Made by a program: the position numbers and the translations under genes. 64,000 bases of DNA from CALVUJ01 sp045128835 (GTDB taxonomy: Bacteria > Bacillota_I > Bacilli_A > RFN20 > DUOF01): assembly GCA_045128835.1 (NCBI GenBank), contig JBGVRX010000002.1, forward strand, positions 57,077-121,076. Direction: 5' to 3'. Shown one piece after another: positions 28,429-37,608 of the stretch. Each line of letters begins with the position of its first letter. Position 1 is the stretch's first letter. The notes beneath the pieces were generated by a model that made no database searches, was not told the DNA's origin, and saw only the letters and a list, made by a program, of their open reading frames with translations.

Positions 28429-29304
28429 ATGAAAAAAGAATTATCTAGTAAAGCATTGTCTATTATAAAGAAGATGCAACAAAGCGAATTAACAGAAAGT
28501 GTTATTTATGAAAAAATAGCTAAGTTTGCTAAAGGAGAAGATAATAAGAAAACTTTACAACGTTTAGCAAAAGAAGAAAAGAGCCATTATGAAATTTGGA
28601 AGAGTTATACGGGTCTTGAAATGAAACCTCAAAAATTAAAGGTTTTAAAGTATACGATGATTGCTAGAGTATTTGGCTTTACTTTTGCAGTTAAATTAAT
28701 GGAAAAAGGCGAAGAGAATGCTCAATCAGAATATGAGTTATTAGCACAAGAAGTTGAAGAAAGTATTGTTATAAGACAACAAGAAGAAGAGCATGAAAAA
28801 GCTTTACTTGAAATGCTTGATGAAGAAAGATTAAGATATGTAGGAAGTATGGTTCTAGGTCTTAACGATGCTTTAGTTGAGTTAACTGGTTCTTTAGCTG
28901 GTTTTACATTTGCAATGCAAAATACAAAACTGATTGCTTTATCAGGGTTAATAATAGGAATATCAGCGACTTTTTCAATGGCATCTAGTGAATTCTTGTC
29001 TGCAAGAAGTGAAGGAAGAACTGATGCATTTAAATCTTGTGCATATACAGGTATTGCTTATTTGATTACTGTTGTTTTATTAATTGCACCTTATTTATTA
29101 TTGAGTAATTATATGGTTGCTTTAGGATGCATGATTGGTATCGTTTTACTTATTATTACAGTATTTACTTATTATACTTCTGTTGCTCAAGGTCAACCAT
29201 TCAAATCAAGATTCTTAGAAATGGCTATAATTAGTGTTACTGTAGCAGTTGTTTCATTCGGTGTTGGTGTTTTAGCTAAACAATTATTTGGTGTAGATAT
29301 TTAA
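28429..29304 (+). CDS. Ferritin-like/VIT1 fusion metal transporter (MbfA type)
   Basis: 291 residues. The N-terminal ~130 residues form a rubrerythrin-like four-helix bundle with E-x-x-x/ExxH ligands (ESVIYEKIAKFAKGEDN, EEKSHYEIW, EEEHEKALLEML). The C-terminal part is a VIT1/CCC1 domain with five TM helices, including GLNDALVELTGSLAGFTFAM and SMASSEFLSARSEGR. Known MbfA proteins export iron (or Mn) sensed by the ferritin-like domain. It is followed 11 bases later by a ZIP transporter, pairing opposite metal traffic in one operon. GGAGG precedes the start. Confidence 0.88.
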   Translation: MKKELSSKALSIIKKMQQSELTESVIYEKIAKFAKGEDNKKTLQRLAKEEKSHYEIWKSYTGLEMKPQKLKVLKYTMIARVFGFTFAVKLMEKGEENAQSEYELLAQEVEESIVIRQQEEEHEKALLEMLDEERLRYVGSMVLGLNDALVELTGSLAGFTFAMQNTKLIALSGLIIGISATFSMASSEFLSARSEGRTDAFKSCAYTGIAYLITVVLLIAPYLLLSNYMVALGCMIGIVLLIITVFTYYTSVAQGQPFKSRFLEMAIISVTVAVVSFGVGVLAKQLFGVDI

Positions 29305-29315
29305 GGTAATTTAGT

Positions 29316-30095
29316 ATGAGTACAATATTAGTTGGTATCACAATACCATTTTTAGGAACAATATTAGGATCATTTTTAGTTTTCTTTTTAAAGAATACTT
29401 TAAGTGAAAAGATAGAAAAAATATTACTAGGATTTGCTGCAGGAGTAATGATGGCGGCTTCAGTTTGGTCATTAATAATTCCTTCAATTAATATGCCGGA
29501 AGGAATGGGAAATTTTTCTTTTGTTCCCGCAGCAGTAGGTTTTTTATTAGGTATATTTTTCTTGCTAATACTTGATATTTATATACCTCATTTACATGTT
29601 AATAGCGAGGAACCAGAAGGTGTTAAGTCAAAATTAAAGAGAGCAACAATGCTTTTTATATCTGTTGCTTTACATAATATTCCAGAAGGTATGGCAGTAG
29701 GTGTTGTTTTAGCGGGAGCTTATTATGGAAATGCTTTAATTACGTTTACTGGTGCACTTACTTTGGCAATAGGTATTGCAATTCAAAACTTTCCAGAAGG
29801 GGCAATTATATCTTTACCTTTAAAGAGTGAATGTGTATCTAAACCTAAATCGTTTTTATTAGGTGTGATGTCAGGAATAGTAGAACCAATTGCTGCAATT
29901 ATAACAATTTTACTTATTAAATATATAGAACCTATATTACCGTATTTATTATCATTTGCAGCTGGAGCAATGATTTATGTAGTTGTGGAGGAGTTAATTC
30001 CAGAATCACAAGCAAAAAAACATAGTAACTGGGCTACTATATCATTAGCGATAGGCTTTACTTTAATGATGATATTAGATGTGGCTTTAGGATAA
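29316..30095 (+). CDS. ZIP family metal transporter
   Basis: 259 residues with eight predicted TM helices. Signature helices IV and V are clear: VALHNIPEGMAVGVVLAGAYYG and AIGIAIQNFPEGAIISLPL, holding the HNxPEG and QNxPEG metal sites. ZIP proteins bring Zn2+, Fe2+ or Mn2+ into the cytoplasm. A short His-containing loop (IPHLHVNSEEPEG) lies between helices III and IV. Together with the upstream VIT1-type protein it suggests an iron or manganese homeostasis operon; metal specificity is not readable. Confidence 0.92.
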   Translation: MSTILVGITIPFLGTILGSFLVFFLKNTLSEKIEKILLGFAAGVMMAASVWSLIIPSINMPEGMGNFSFVPAAVGFLLGIFFLLILDIYIPHLHVNSEEPEGVKSKLKRATMLFISVALHNIPEGMAVGVVLAGAYYGNALITFTGALTLAIGIAIQNFPEGAIISLPLKSECVSKPKSFLLGVMSGIVEPIAAIITILLIKYIEPILPYLLSFAAGAMIYVVVEELIPESQAKKHSNWATISLAIGFTLMMILDVALG

Positions 30096-30100
30096 AACAA

Positions 30101-30125
30101 AAAAAGGACTTAGGTCCTTTTTATT
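30101..30125. terminator. Bidirectional terminator ZIP / thioesterase
   Basis: AAAGGAC-TTAG-GTCCTTT stem with A- and T-runs on both sides, between convergent genes. Confidence 0.92.
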
Positions 30126-30822
30126 TTACTAAAGTTACAAATATTATTTTATCGTTATTAGTGCCTATTACATATTCTTCATTTTCTTGTTTTATTAGTG
30201 AAACAGTTATCTCATCATTAAGTTTACTTTCATTAATAAAGTTTATTTCAAAATGAGATATAGTTTTTCTTTCACAAGCGTTTAATACTAAATTAGCGTA
30301 GTTAGTATTATTCATATGTTGATTTTGGTCTAAATCACTGAATTGGACTTTATGGTTAAACATAAAGTTTTTTTCTTCATTAGGAAGAATTATTTTATTG
30401 AATTTATCAGTATAGTTTATATCAGGGAATATTTCTCCGATATAATTAATGTTATCAGTTCTTTCAAGCATTCTAGTACTACTATTTATAACACACCATT
30501 TAGAAGTGCCAATAATTAGAACTTCTCCCTCTTTACTAGATATTTTCATATCTCTATCAAAATCAATTCTTCCTTTTTCATGAGGCCAAGTTTCTACGAT
30601 TACTTCTTCATTTATTTTAGGCATTCTTAGAATATCAAATTTAACTCTACTTAGAACCCAATATAGATTTTTAGAAAGCATTGATTCGTATCCAACACCT
30701 ATTTCTTCACCATGAATAGATGCGACATCTTGAAATATTTCAAGTATTGATTTAGCTGTTAAGTTATTATTTATATCAAAATGACTATTATATAAAGTCA
30801 TTGTAGTTTTGTATTTTAACAT
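30121..30822 (-). CDS. Acyl-ACP thioesterase (FatA/FatB family)
   Basis: 233 residues forming two hot-dog domains. The first holds FDINNNLTAKSILEIFQDVASIHGEEIG and WVLSRVKFDI...VETWPHEKGRIDFDRDMKI. The second begins HKVQFSDLDQNQHMNNTNYANLVLNACE, with the D-x-N-x-H-x-N active-site pattern. The enzyme releases fatty acids from acyl carrier protein. The C-terminal domain is slightly short. It is co-transcribed after the GNAT gene (11-base gap). Confidence 0.88.
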   Translation of the reverse strand: MLKYKTTMTLYNSHFDINNNLTAKSILEIFQDVASIHGEEIGVGYESMLSKNLYWVLSRVKFDILRMPKINEEVIVETWPHEKGRIDFDRDMKISSKEGEVLIIGTSKWCVINSSTRMLERTDNINYIGEIFPDINYTDKFNKIILPNEEKNFMFNHKVQFSDLDQNQHMNNTNYANLVLNACERKTISHFEINFINESKLNDEITVSLIKQENEEYVIGTNNDKIIFVTLVK

Positions 30823-30833
30823 TTTATATCTCC

Positions 30834-31208
30834 TTATCTATTTTTAGTTTTTTTGGTTTCTAGTTCATTCATTTTTAAATTGCATTTATAAATTTCAGTG
30901 TCATAGCCATCTTTATAAATAGAATACCCATGTTTTTCATAAAAGGATTTAACAACATCTCCTTCTTCATCGTGAGGGTAGAACTTGCCTTCAACTACTT
31001 TAATGTAATGTTCTATGCAATCGTTTTCAAATAATTTAAGAAGCATTGATCCAATTCCTTTAGTTCTATATTCTTTATTTACAACAATATTATTTAGCCA
31101 AACTTTACCACTGCGTTTAAATTTATAATTAATGAAACCTACTATTTCATTATTATCTATTGCTTCGATTTGAATATAATCATCTTTTTCTTTTCTTTCA
31201 AATTTCAT
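30834..31208 (-). CDS. GNAT-family N-acetyltransferase
   Basis: About 124 residues. VWLNNIVVNKEYRTKGIGSMLLKLFENDC is motif A with the acetyl-CoA pyrophosphate loop (R-x-x-G-I-G), and VVKSFYEKHGYSIYKDGYDTE is motif B. ATG at 31208 is preferred, with AAGGTG seven bases upstream; the frame could extend to 31241. The substrate is not predictable. First gene of a two-gene operon with the acyl-ACP thioesterase. Confidence 0.85.
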   Translation of the reverse strand: MKFERKEKDDYIQIEAIDNNEIVGFINYKFKRSGKVWLNNIVVNKEYRTKGIGSMLLKLFENDCIEHYIKVVEGKFYPHDEEGDVVKSFYEKHGYSIYKDGYDTEIYKCNLKMNELETKKTKNR

Positions 31209-31277
31209 AATTTCACCTTGCTTGCTTTTAATTATAATCAAATTTATTGATTTTGAAATTATTTTTTATTCAAAAAA

Positions 31278-31306
31278 TTGTTATAGCTATAAATAATCTA
31301 TACAAT
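31278..31306 (+). promoter_or_regulatory. Promoter of APC permease gene
   Basis: TTGTTA, 17-base spacer, TACAAT, with AAGGAGGG ribosome-binding site following at about 31323. Confidence 0.6.
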
Positions 31307-31336
31307 ATAAGTATTATGTATTAAGGAGGGTTTGTT

Positions 31337-32749
31337 TTGGAAAATAAACTAGAGAAAAAGTATGGCTTATTTATGGCCATATGTATGGTAATTGGAATTG
31401 TTATTGGTTCTGGTATTTTCTTTAAGGCTCAAGATATTCTTGTAGATACTGGAGGAAATATGTTGATTGGGGTTTTAGCATTCTTAATTGGTGGAGTTGT
31501 AATGATTATTTGTGCTTTATCATTTGCAAACTTTGCTTCTAAATATGAAAAAGTTAATGGGATTGTAGATTATGCAGAAGCGATAGTAGGAAAGAAGTAT
31601 GCTTATTTTGTAGGTTGGTTTGTTAGTATTATTTATTTTCCTGCGATGACCTCTGTTTTAGCGTGGGTTAGTGCTAGATATACGCTTGTTTTGTTTGGTA
31701 GTAGTGATATTACTGGAGGTTTGTGTCTAGCTCTTGCTTGTATGTATTTAATTATGGCTTATGCACTTAATGTTTTGTCTCCAAAGTTAGCAGGTAAATT
31801 TCATGTTTCTTCAACTATTATAAAATTAATTCCTATTTCAATTATGATAGTAGTAGGCACAATAATTGGGTTAATAAACGGAAATACTGTTAATGCCTTT
31901 AGTGAAGCATCATCTAGTGGTTCTGTTAGATTTGATTCAATATTTTCAGCAATAGTAGCAGCTTCGTTTGCTTATGAAGGTTGGATCATTGCAACGACAA
32001 TTAACTCAGAATTAAAGGATTCAAAAAAGAATCTTCCTAAGGCTTTAGTTATTGGAACTCTTATTATTATTGTTGTATATACTTTATATTTTATATCTTT
32101 AACAGGCGGTGCAAATACTGAGACATTAATGAATAAAGGCGCTACTACAGCATTTACTAATTTATTTGGTTCAATAGGAGGAACAATACTTAATGCCTTT
32201 ATTGTTATTTCTTGTTGGGGAACTTTAAATGGTTTAATGCTTGGATGTACTAGAGGGGTTTATTCATTGGCTGTTCGTGGATTAGGGCCTAAACCTAAAA
32301 CTTTGGCAAATGTAGATGAGAACACTAATATGCCTGCGAATGCTGGTGTCGTAGCAGTTCTTGCTTGTGCTTGTTGGTTGTTCTATTTTGTAGGAGCAAA
32401 TTTAGTAGAAAATCCTATTTTTGGAGTATTTAGTTTTGATTCATCAGAACTTCCAATTGTAACTACTTATGCAGTTTATTTACCTATTTTTATTATGTTT
32501 ATTATTAAAGAAGGTAAAAAAGATAAATTGAAAAATATGGTGCTTCCTATAGTTGGATGTATTTGTTGTGTGTTTATGATATTTGCTGCGATATATTCTC
32601 ATGGGGTTGTTCCTTATTTAGAAGCTAAAGAAAATGGAACATTCGCATTCCCAATATTATTTTATTTAATATTATTCGTTGTTATCATGGGAATTGGATT
32701 GTTATTTAATATAAAGAAAAATAAAACAGAAAAAGAAAAGGACAATTAA
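31337..32749 (+). CDS. APC-superfamily amino acid permease
   Basis: 470 residues with about twelve TM helices, starting at TTG after AAGGAGGG. The first helix holds VIGIVIGSGIFF, the G-S-G-I-F unwound substrate-binding segment of amino acid/polyamine exchangers. FAYEGWIIATTINSELKDSKKNLPKALVIGT is the conserved helix-VI region of LAT-like transporters. It imports or exchanges an amino acid; which one is unclear. Monocistronic between its own promoter and terminator. Confidence 0.9.
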   Translation: MENKLEKKYGLFMAICMVIGIVIGSGIFFKAQDILVDTGGNMLIGVLAFLIGGVVMIICALSFANFASKYEKVNGIVDYAEAIVGKKYAYFVGWFVSIIYFPAMTSVLAWVSARYTLVLFGSSDITGGLCLALACMYLIMAYALNVLSPKLAGKFHVSSTIIKLIPISIMIVVGTIIGLINGNTVNAFSEASSSGSVRFDSIFSAIVAASFAYEGWIIATTINSELKDSKKNLPKALVIGTLIIIVVYTLYFISLTGGANTETLMNKGATTAFTNLFGSIGGTILNAFIVISCWGTLNGLMLGCTRGVYSLAVRGLGPKPKTLANVDENTNMPANAGVVAVLACACWLFYFVGANLVENPIFGVFSFDSSELPIVTTYAVYLPIFIMFIIKEGKKDKLKNMVLPIVGCICCVFMIFAAIYSHGVVPYLEAKENGTFAFPILFYLILFVVIMGIGLLFNIKKNKTEKEKDN

Positions 32750-32764
32750 AATGTCCTTTTTTTC
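32736..32764. terminator. Terminator after APC permease
   Basis: AAAAGGAC and GTCCTTTT arms with loop AATTAAAAT, T-run following; overlaps the gene's last codons. Confidence 0.88.
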
Positions 32765-33199
32765 TTACATTAATCCAATCATGAATCCTATAATGAAACC
32801 AACTATAATTGCAATTAGTAAAACATTTGATCCTTTTTTCTTTCCTTCATTTCTGTTTTCTAATGCTTCAAAGTCTGTGTTGTTATTGAAACGGAAAGCA
32901 TTTCCTGCTGATAAACTAAATTTAGGTTTACCGCTCAAATAAATATCTTCAGTTCCTGCGGGAATTTTATACATTTCATTACAATACTCTTTACTCATTT
33001 TATCGGCAATTACAAATATTTTTGCTTCAGTATCGTCGATTGTAAAAGTTGATTCTTGTCCGTTTTTTAATTCTCCTAGTTTACGACAAGGTGTGCCTTT
33101 AATAGTAAGTTCATTACTTTTAATATCTTCGATGTAAACTTTGAATTTACCTAGACACGCAACAAATGTCTTCTCTCTTTTAATTGTTAAATTTCTCAT
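32765..33199 (-). CDS. Unknown tail-anchored membrane protein
   Basis: 144 residues; family not recognised. About 110 residues of soluble beta-rich sequence (FVACLGKFKVYIEDI, KGTPCRKLGELKNGQESTFTID) with three scattered Cys, then a Lys-rich spacer and one C-terminal hydrophobic helix (VLLIAIIVGFIIGFMIGLM). No signal peptide, so the soluble domain is likely cytoplasmic with a tail anchor. The SD is AGGAGG. Monocistronic. Confidence 0.6.
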   Translation of the reverse strand: MRNLTIKREKTFVACLGKFKVYIEDIKSNELTIKGTPCRKLGELKNGQESTFTIDDTEAKIFVIADKMSKEYCNEMYKIPAGTEDIYLSGKPKFSLSAGNAFRFNNNTDFEALENRNEGKKKGSNVLLIAIIVGFIIGFMIGLM

Positions 33200-33366
33200 T
33201 TTTAGTCCTCCTATAAGTTATTCATAATTAAATTATAGTACAAAATTTACAATATTCCAGTTTTTTTCACATAATTCAAACTTCCTTTTTAAGAGTCATA
33301 TAAATAAAAAAAAGTGAGTGCTAGAATAATTTCATAGTTAGTTAGTGAAAAACGGAGGGGTTATTT

Positions 33367-35052
33367 ATGAAAAGGCGTGGCTTTATACGAGTAGTATTAG
33401 TTTTGTTATTTGCATTAGTTATATCGGCTTGTTCGTTGCAGAAGGATCAAAATATTAAATCAATTGCAATTAATGAGAAATCAATCCCTGAGTTTGTTTT
33501 AATAGGTGAATTTGATAAAGCAGGAATTGAAGCTTTAGTTACCTATGAAGATGGCACTCAAGAGACAATTGAAGTAAATTCAAATCTTTTAAAAGATGCT
33601 TATCAAGAGCAAATAAATAAAGCTGGTGAATATGAGTTTGAAATTTTATTTAGAGGACAATCAGCTAAATTTAAAGTTAAAATAGTAGATGCAGAAGGAG
33701 CACATGTTGTCAAATTCTTTAATGGTTTTAACGAACTAGTTTCAATGCAACTTGTAAAACATGGAGAAGCGGCTAAGGCTCCAGAAGGAGCAGCGCATCT
33801 TTTAAAGGGTTATGAGTTTGTTGGATGGGATAGAAAGTTTGAAAATGTTAGAGAAGATATTGAGGTTTATGGTATATACGCTAAGGTTGATGAAGCAGAA
33901 AATGAGCAAGAAGAAAATATGGAATTTAGAAATGAATTGTTTGCTGCAGTAGAAAATATGAGAGATGGCAATGTAAATGTTTTAGAAGTATGGGAATCAG
34001 TAGCTAAACGTTTTGAAAAGAGTTTAGTTTATGGTGATAATCATGAGTTAATGCATGTAGTAAAGAAGGAAATAAATGATGATAGAGAAGTAATATATCA
34101 TAAGTATTCTAAGCAACTTAGTGAAACTGCAAATATTAAATATTATTATGAAAAGTTTGATGAGGATGGATTCTATACTAAAGTAGAAACATTTGTAGAT
34201 GAATTTGATCAATATGATATATATGCAGCAGTAAAGAAAATAGTATCTTCTACAGATATGTTAAATTACTCTGTAATGCATACAGCAGAGGAGAAGATTT
34301 ATAAGTTAGAAGCCGTAATTCCAAATCGTGGAGATGGAAATTATAAAAGCGAACAAATCGAAATCTTATTTAATGAAAATCAAATTATATCATTAAAGAG
34401 ATTCTTGAATTATCCTAATACAACAGGAATTATTGAAAAAGTATTATCAACATCACAATACTTTGAAATTAATGTAGAAGAGCCTGTAGTATTTCCAAAA
34501 GATATTGATTTAGGAAAGATAGTAGGAAGCGTATTCAATCATGATGTAGGAATTTATGTATATGAACTTAGAGATGAATTTGTGTTAGTAAAAACAATTA
34601 AAAATGATGCTGATAATAGAGCAGCTAGAATTATTGAAGGAAATGAAATGAACTTCATGTGGGACAAGGATGTTGCTACTTACTATACTAAAAAAGTTCA
34701 AGATGTAGGAATGGAGATTGTAAGAGTTTTTAAAACAACTAATTCGGAAGAAAGATATGGAAATATGTTCTACTATGAATGGAAGAACTTAGCTAACTAT
34801 CAACCATCAATTAGTTTAGATGAACAAGGAAGAATTGAAGTGATGTTTAGGGTTGGAGAAACTAGTAGTTCAAGAGCTCATAATGTTGTATTCATTATAG
34901 AAAATAATAGATTAGTAGAATTTGAAAAACATCATTATGAGGCAAATGAAAAAGTTGTAACAGAGAGAATGGAATTACATTATGCAGAGACAGAGGTAGA
35001 AGTTCCTCAAGAATACATTAATAGTGAACCAAATGCTCATGTGGAACAATAA
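33367..35052 (+). CDS. Surface lipoprotein with Ig-like and InlB B-repeat-like domains
   Basis: 561 residues. The lipoprotein signal ends ALVISAC (Cys22). Residues ~30-105 read as a bacterial Ig-like domain (IKSIAINEKSIPEFVLIGEFDKAGIEALVTYEDGT). Residues ~108-175 match the InlB B-repeat/Listeria-Bacteroides repeat (HVVKFFNGFNELVSMQLVKHGEAAKAP, LLKGYEFVGWDRKFENVREDIEVYGIYAK). The remaining ~380 residues are unrecognised. It is probably exposed on the cell surface. A GGAGGGG site precedes the start. It ends at a terminator. Confidence 0.78.
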   Translation: MKRRGFIRVVLVLLFALVISACSLQKDQNIKSIAINEKSIPEFVLIGEFDKAGIEALVTYEDGTQETIEVNSNLLKDAYQEQINKAGEYEFEILFRGQSAKFKVKIVDAEGAHVVKFFNGFNELVSMQLVKHGEAAKAPEGAAHLLKGYEFVGWDRKFENVREDIEVYGIYAKVDEAENEQEENMEFRNELFAAVENMRDGNVNVLEVWESVAKRFEKSLVYGDNHELMHVVKKEINDDREVIYHKYSKQLSETANIKYYYEKFDEDGFYTKVETFVDEFDQYDIYAAVKKIVSSTDMLNYSVMHTAEEKIYKLEAVIPNRGDGNYKSEQIEILFNENQIISLKRFLNYPNTTGIIEKVLSTSQYFEINVEEPVVFPKDIDLGKIVGSVFNHDVGIYVYELRDEFVLVKTIKNDADNRAARIIEGNEMNFMWDKDVATYYTKKVQDVGMEIVRVFKTTNSEERYGNMFYYEWKNLANYQPSISLDEQGRIEVMFRVGETSSSRAHNVVFIIENNRLVEFEKHHYEANEKVVTERMELHYAETEVEVPQEYINSEPNAHVEQ

Positions 35053-35068
35053 ATAAAATACTAATGAA

Positions 35069-35124
35069 AGGGGTGCATTGCACCTCTTTTTTTAGTTGAA
35101 ACTTGATGGCGGTTATTATATAAT
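35069..35124 (+). promoter_or_regulatory. Terminator merged with next promoter (cassette junction)
   Basis: A GGTGC-ATT-GCACC hairpin and T-run (35072-35092) ends the lipoprotein transcript. Four bases later TTGAAA, a 17-base spacer and TATAAT (35096-35124) form a promoter for the next gene. Confidence 0.75.
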
Positions 35125-35142
35125 TTTTTTGGAGATGATGGT

Positions 35143-35517
35143 ATGAGAGTATATTTATTACTAGAAGAAGTAAAACAATATGTAGAAGGTGCACTTGCTT
35201 ATTTAAATGAGCAAAAAAGAAATTATACATATGAAGAGATTGTTGCTTTAGAAAGCAGAGCACAAGAAAAGTATAGTACTCTATATAAAAAGAAGGCATT
35301 TAAATCATCAATAACGGCGTTAGAAGGAAGAAGAATAACTTCATTGCATTCTAAATATATAATATTAAATTATTTGAAAACGATCATGGAAACACTAGAT
35401 GTAAGTAATACATCAGAAATTAAAAATATAGATATAGACGATTTAAGCTTAAAAATTTTTGAAAAAACAGATAAACTTGGTTATTCAAAATATTTAGAAT
35501 CAAAGAATAAAAGATAA
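35143..35517 (+). CDS. Unknown small helical protein
   Basis: 124 residues; family not recognised. Predicted almost fully helical and Lys/Glu-rich, without signal peptide or membrane segment (KQYVEGALAYLNEQKRNYTYEEIVALESRAQEK is the clearest helical run). Start ATG with GGAGATGATGG upstream. It has its own promoter and a bidirectional terminator, so it is a single-gene unit. Confidence 0.6.
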   Translation: MRVYLLLEEVKQYVEGALAYLNEQKRNYTYEEIVALESRAQEKYSTLYKKKAFKSSITALEGRRITSLHSKYIILNYLKTIMETLDVSNTSEIKNIDIDDLSLKIFEKTDKLGYSKYLESKNKR

Positions 35518-35528
35518 AGAGGACAAAA

Positions 35529-35552
35529 TAAAAACCACGATTGTGGTTTTTT
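35529..35552. terminator. Bidirectional terminator
   Basis: AAAACCAC-GATT-GTGGTTTT stem with A- and T-runs, between the small helical-protein gene and the convergent HAD gene. Confidence 0.92.
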
Positions 35553-35555
35553 TTA

Positions 35556-36206
35556 TTATATTTCGTTATTTAATACGCTTGTTACTAGTTTAGTAATATG
35601 TTTAGCGTTATCTACATAGAAAGCGTTCATTCCTAAGTGTCTAGCAGGTGTTAAATCTGATTCAACACTATCACCGAATACATAAACATCGTGAGGATGA
35701 GCATTTTCTTTCTTTACAATTTCTTCATAATAATGTTGTTTTGATGGATCTTCTTTTTTGAATTCGTTACCAATTACTTTTTTAAACCATTTAGTATTAA
35801 CATTAATTTTATCCATATAATAATAGATATGTTTTAAAGAAGAATTACTTACAACATATACAGAATAATTCGAACATAATTCTTCCATGAATTTACTATC
35901 TACGATTTGATTTGTATCAATAACTATGTCATAAATGAAATCATTTTGCCAATTATAGAAATCATCGATTGTGATATTCATTTCTTTGTATTTTTTCATT
36001 AATCTAATCATACAGCGAACAATATCGTTTCCTGTAGTAGCACTTAACCATCTAGGGTTTTCTTTACATATTATTTCATATTGTTCATCTGATAAATGAG
36101 CTAAAAATTGTCTTCTGTTATCTTCGATATTTTTTGTTACCTTATCAAATTTGTGTTCACCAGAATAAAATGTTCCATCAAAATCAAAAATAAAAACTTT
36201 TTTCAT
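35556..36206 (-). CDS. HAD-superfamily phosphatase-like hydrolase
   Basis: 216 residues. FIFDFDGTFYSG is HAD motif I with both catalytic Asp; YVVSNSS supplies motif II; KKVIGNEFKKEDPSKQHY gives the motif III Lys region; VYVFGDSVESDLTPARHLGMNAFYV is motif IV. A helical cap lies between motifs I and II. Phosphatase substrate unknown. Monocistronic. Confidence 0.88.
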   Translation of the reverse strand: MKKVFIFDFDGTFYSGEHKFDKVTKNIEDNRRQFLAHLSDEQYEIICKENPRWLSATTGNDIVRCMIRLMKKYKEMNITIDDFYNWQNDFIYDIVIDTNQIVDSKFMEELCSNYSVYVVSNSSLKHIYYYMDKINVNTKWFKKVIGNEFKKEDPSKQHYYEEIVKKENAHPHDVYVFGDSVESDLTPARHLGMNAFYVDNAKHITKLVTSVLNNEI

Positions 36207-36345
36207 ATAATACCTCTTTTAATCTTTACATATTTTTGATTTTAAAGACATTATTATTAAAAGTCAATTAATGAAGGTGTTAAAAACTAAATAAATACTA
36301 TATATCATTAAAGAGTAATGATATAATTAAATTAAGGTGATTAAA

Positions 36346-37560
36346 ATGATTAAGTATGAAACACTCAAAAAAATTAGTGATGAAATAGATGATTTAGAGT
36401 CTAGTATTTATGATTTAGAACGCGAAAAAAGATACTTAGAAAATGATAAAAGAGAGGCTGAAGGCGTATCTAACATAGGTATGGCTACAATGGCTGTTAA
36501 TATGACTGTTGGACTTTCTTCAAAAATGGTAGCAGATAATAAGGTAAGAGAACTTGAAAGTAAAATTGATAAAATAAAAGATAAAATATATGAAACTGAA
36601 AAACTTTTATCAAAAAGAAAAACAGAATATCGTGATGCTTTAAAGGAATGGGAAGAAGAAAGAAAAGAGGCGGAACTTGTAATAGATGGTGATAATATCT
36701 ATATAAAAGGTGATAAAGATAAAAAAGATGTTTTAGAGTCTGTGAAGAGTGTTCGTGAAAATAGAAAAAATAGATATAATGAGATTAAAAAAAATAAAGA
36801 TGTTATGGACTATGTAGATGCTAGAATAGAACTTATTCAAGAATTTGAAGATAGAGGGTTCTGTCATAAAACAGATACTTTTAAATCTGATTTTTATAAA
36901 GATTTTTTGAGAATTGCAAATTATGTTAGTTTCTCTTGTCAAGATGAAATAGAGGGCTATTATGTTCCAAAATCAGGTTTTGATAAAGAACTAATTACTG
37001 TTTTGAAAAATAGAATTGCTATTTGCGAAGATAACATTGCAAATCAAAAGAAAACATATGAAAGATTAACTCCTGGATTTTTTGGAAATTTGTTTAAGGC
37101 TGCATATAACAAAAAGTATATGAAGGTTAAATCTTTAGCGGAACACGAAATCTCTTGTCAAAAACTAAAAATTGCGGAATATGAAAGAGAAATAAAGGCT
37201 GTTTTAGACTTTAAAGAGAAATATCCTCAAGTTTATGATGAAAAACTTAATAAATTAATTAAGGACTATGAAAATAAGAGAAATACATTAGATGAAAAAG
37301 GTGAGTTACATCTTGCTAGAGAGATTGTAGAAATTGTAAAAGGATTAAAGGAAAATCGTTGTATAGTTCATAAAGGTGTTTTCTTGCCTTATGAAGTAAA
37401 ACAATATTTACTTGAGAATAATTTGTCGTTATCAAAAGAAAATCTTGTTGCATGTATGGATAAAATGGATCAATTAGATAATGAGATAAAGAAGGATGTA
37501 AAAAATATTTTGGAAGATGAAGGTGGATATACACCTTTAAATCAGGTAAAGAAAAGATAG
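36346..37560 (+). CDS. Unknown coiled-coil protein
   Basis: About 404 residues; family not recognised. The first ~120 residues form a long coiled coil (KKISDEIDDLESSIYDLEREKRYLEN, later KVRELESKIDKIKDKIYETEK) interrupted by a small neutral stretch (GVSNIGMATMAVNMTVGLSSKMV) that may be a short membrane-inserting or flexible segment. Further coiled coil lies near residues 225-335. No signal peptide. ATG 36346 follows AAGGTGA; an in-frame GTG at 36337 overlaps that site. It ends just before the promoter of the structured RNA. Confidence 0.65.
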   Translation: MIKYETLKKISDEIDDLESSIYDLEREKRYLENDKREAEGVSNIGMATMAVNMTVGLSSKMVADNKVRELESKIDKIKDKIYETEKLLSKRKTEYRDALKEWEEERKEAELVIDGDNIYIKGDKDKKDVLESVKSVRENRKNRYNEIKKNKDVMDYVDARIELIQEFEDRGFCHKTDTFKSDFYKDFLRIANYVSFSCQDEIEGYYVPKSGFDKELITVLKNRIAICEDNIANQKKTYERLTPGFFGNLFKAAYNKKYMKVKSLAEHEISCQKLKIAEYEREIKAVLDFKEKYPQVYDEKLNKLIKDYENKRNTLDEKGELHLAREIVEIVKGLKENRCIVHKGVFLPYEVKQYLLENNLSLSKENLVACMDKMDQLDNEIKKDVKNILEDEGGYTPLNQVKKR

Positions 37561-37572
37561 AGAGTAGTAGAT

Positions 37573-37601
37573 TTGCAAAAAAAATAAAGATATGATATAA
37601 T
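37573..37601 (+). promoter_or_regulatory. Promoter of the OLE-like RNA
   Basis: TTGCAA, exact 17-base spacer, and an extended -10 (TGATATAAT). The expected start near 37,609 matches the left edge of the structured RNA. Confidence 0.75.
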
Positions 37602-37608
37602 ACCAAAC

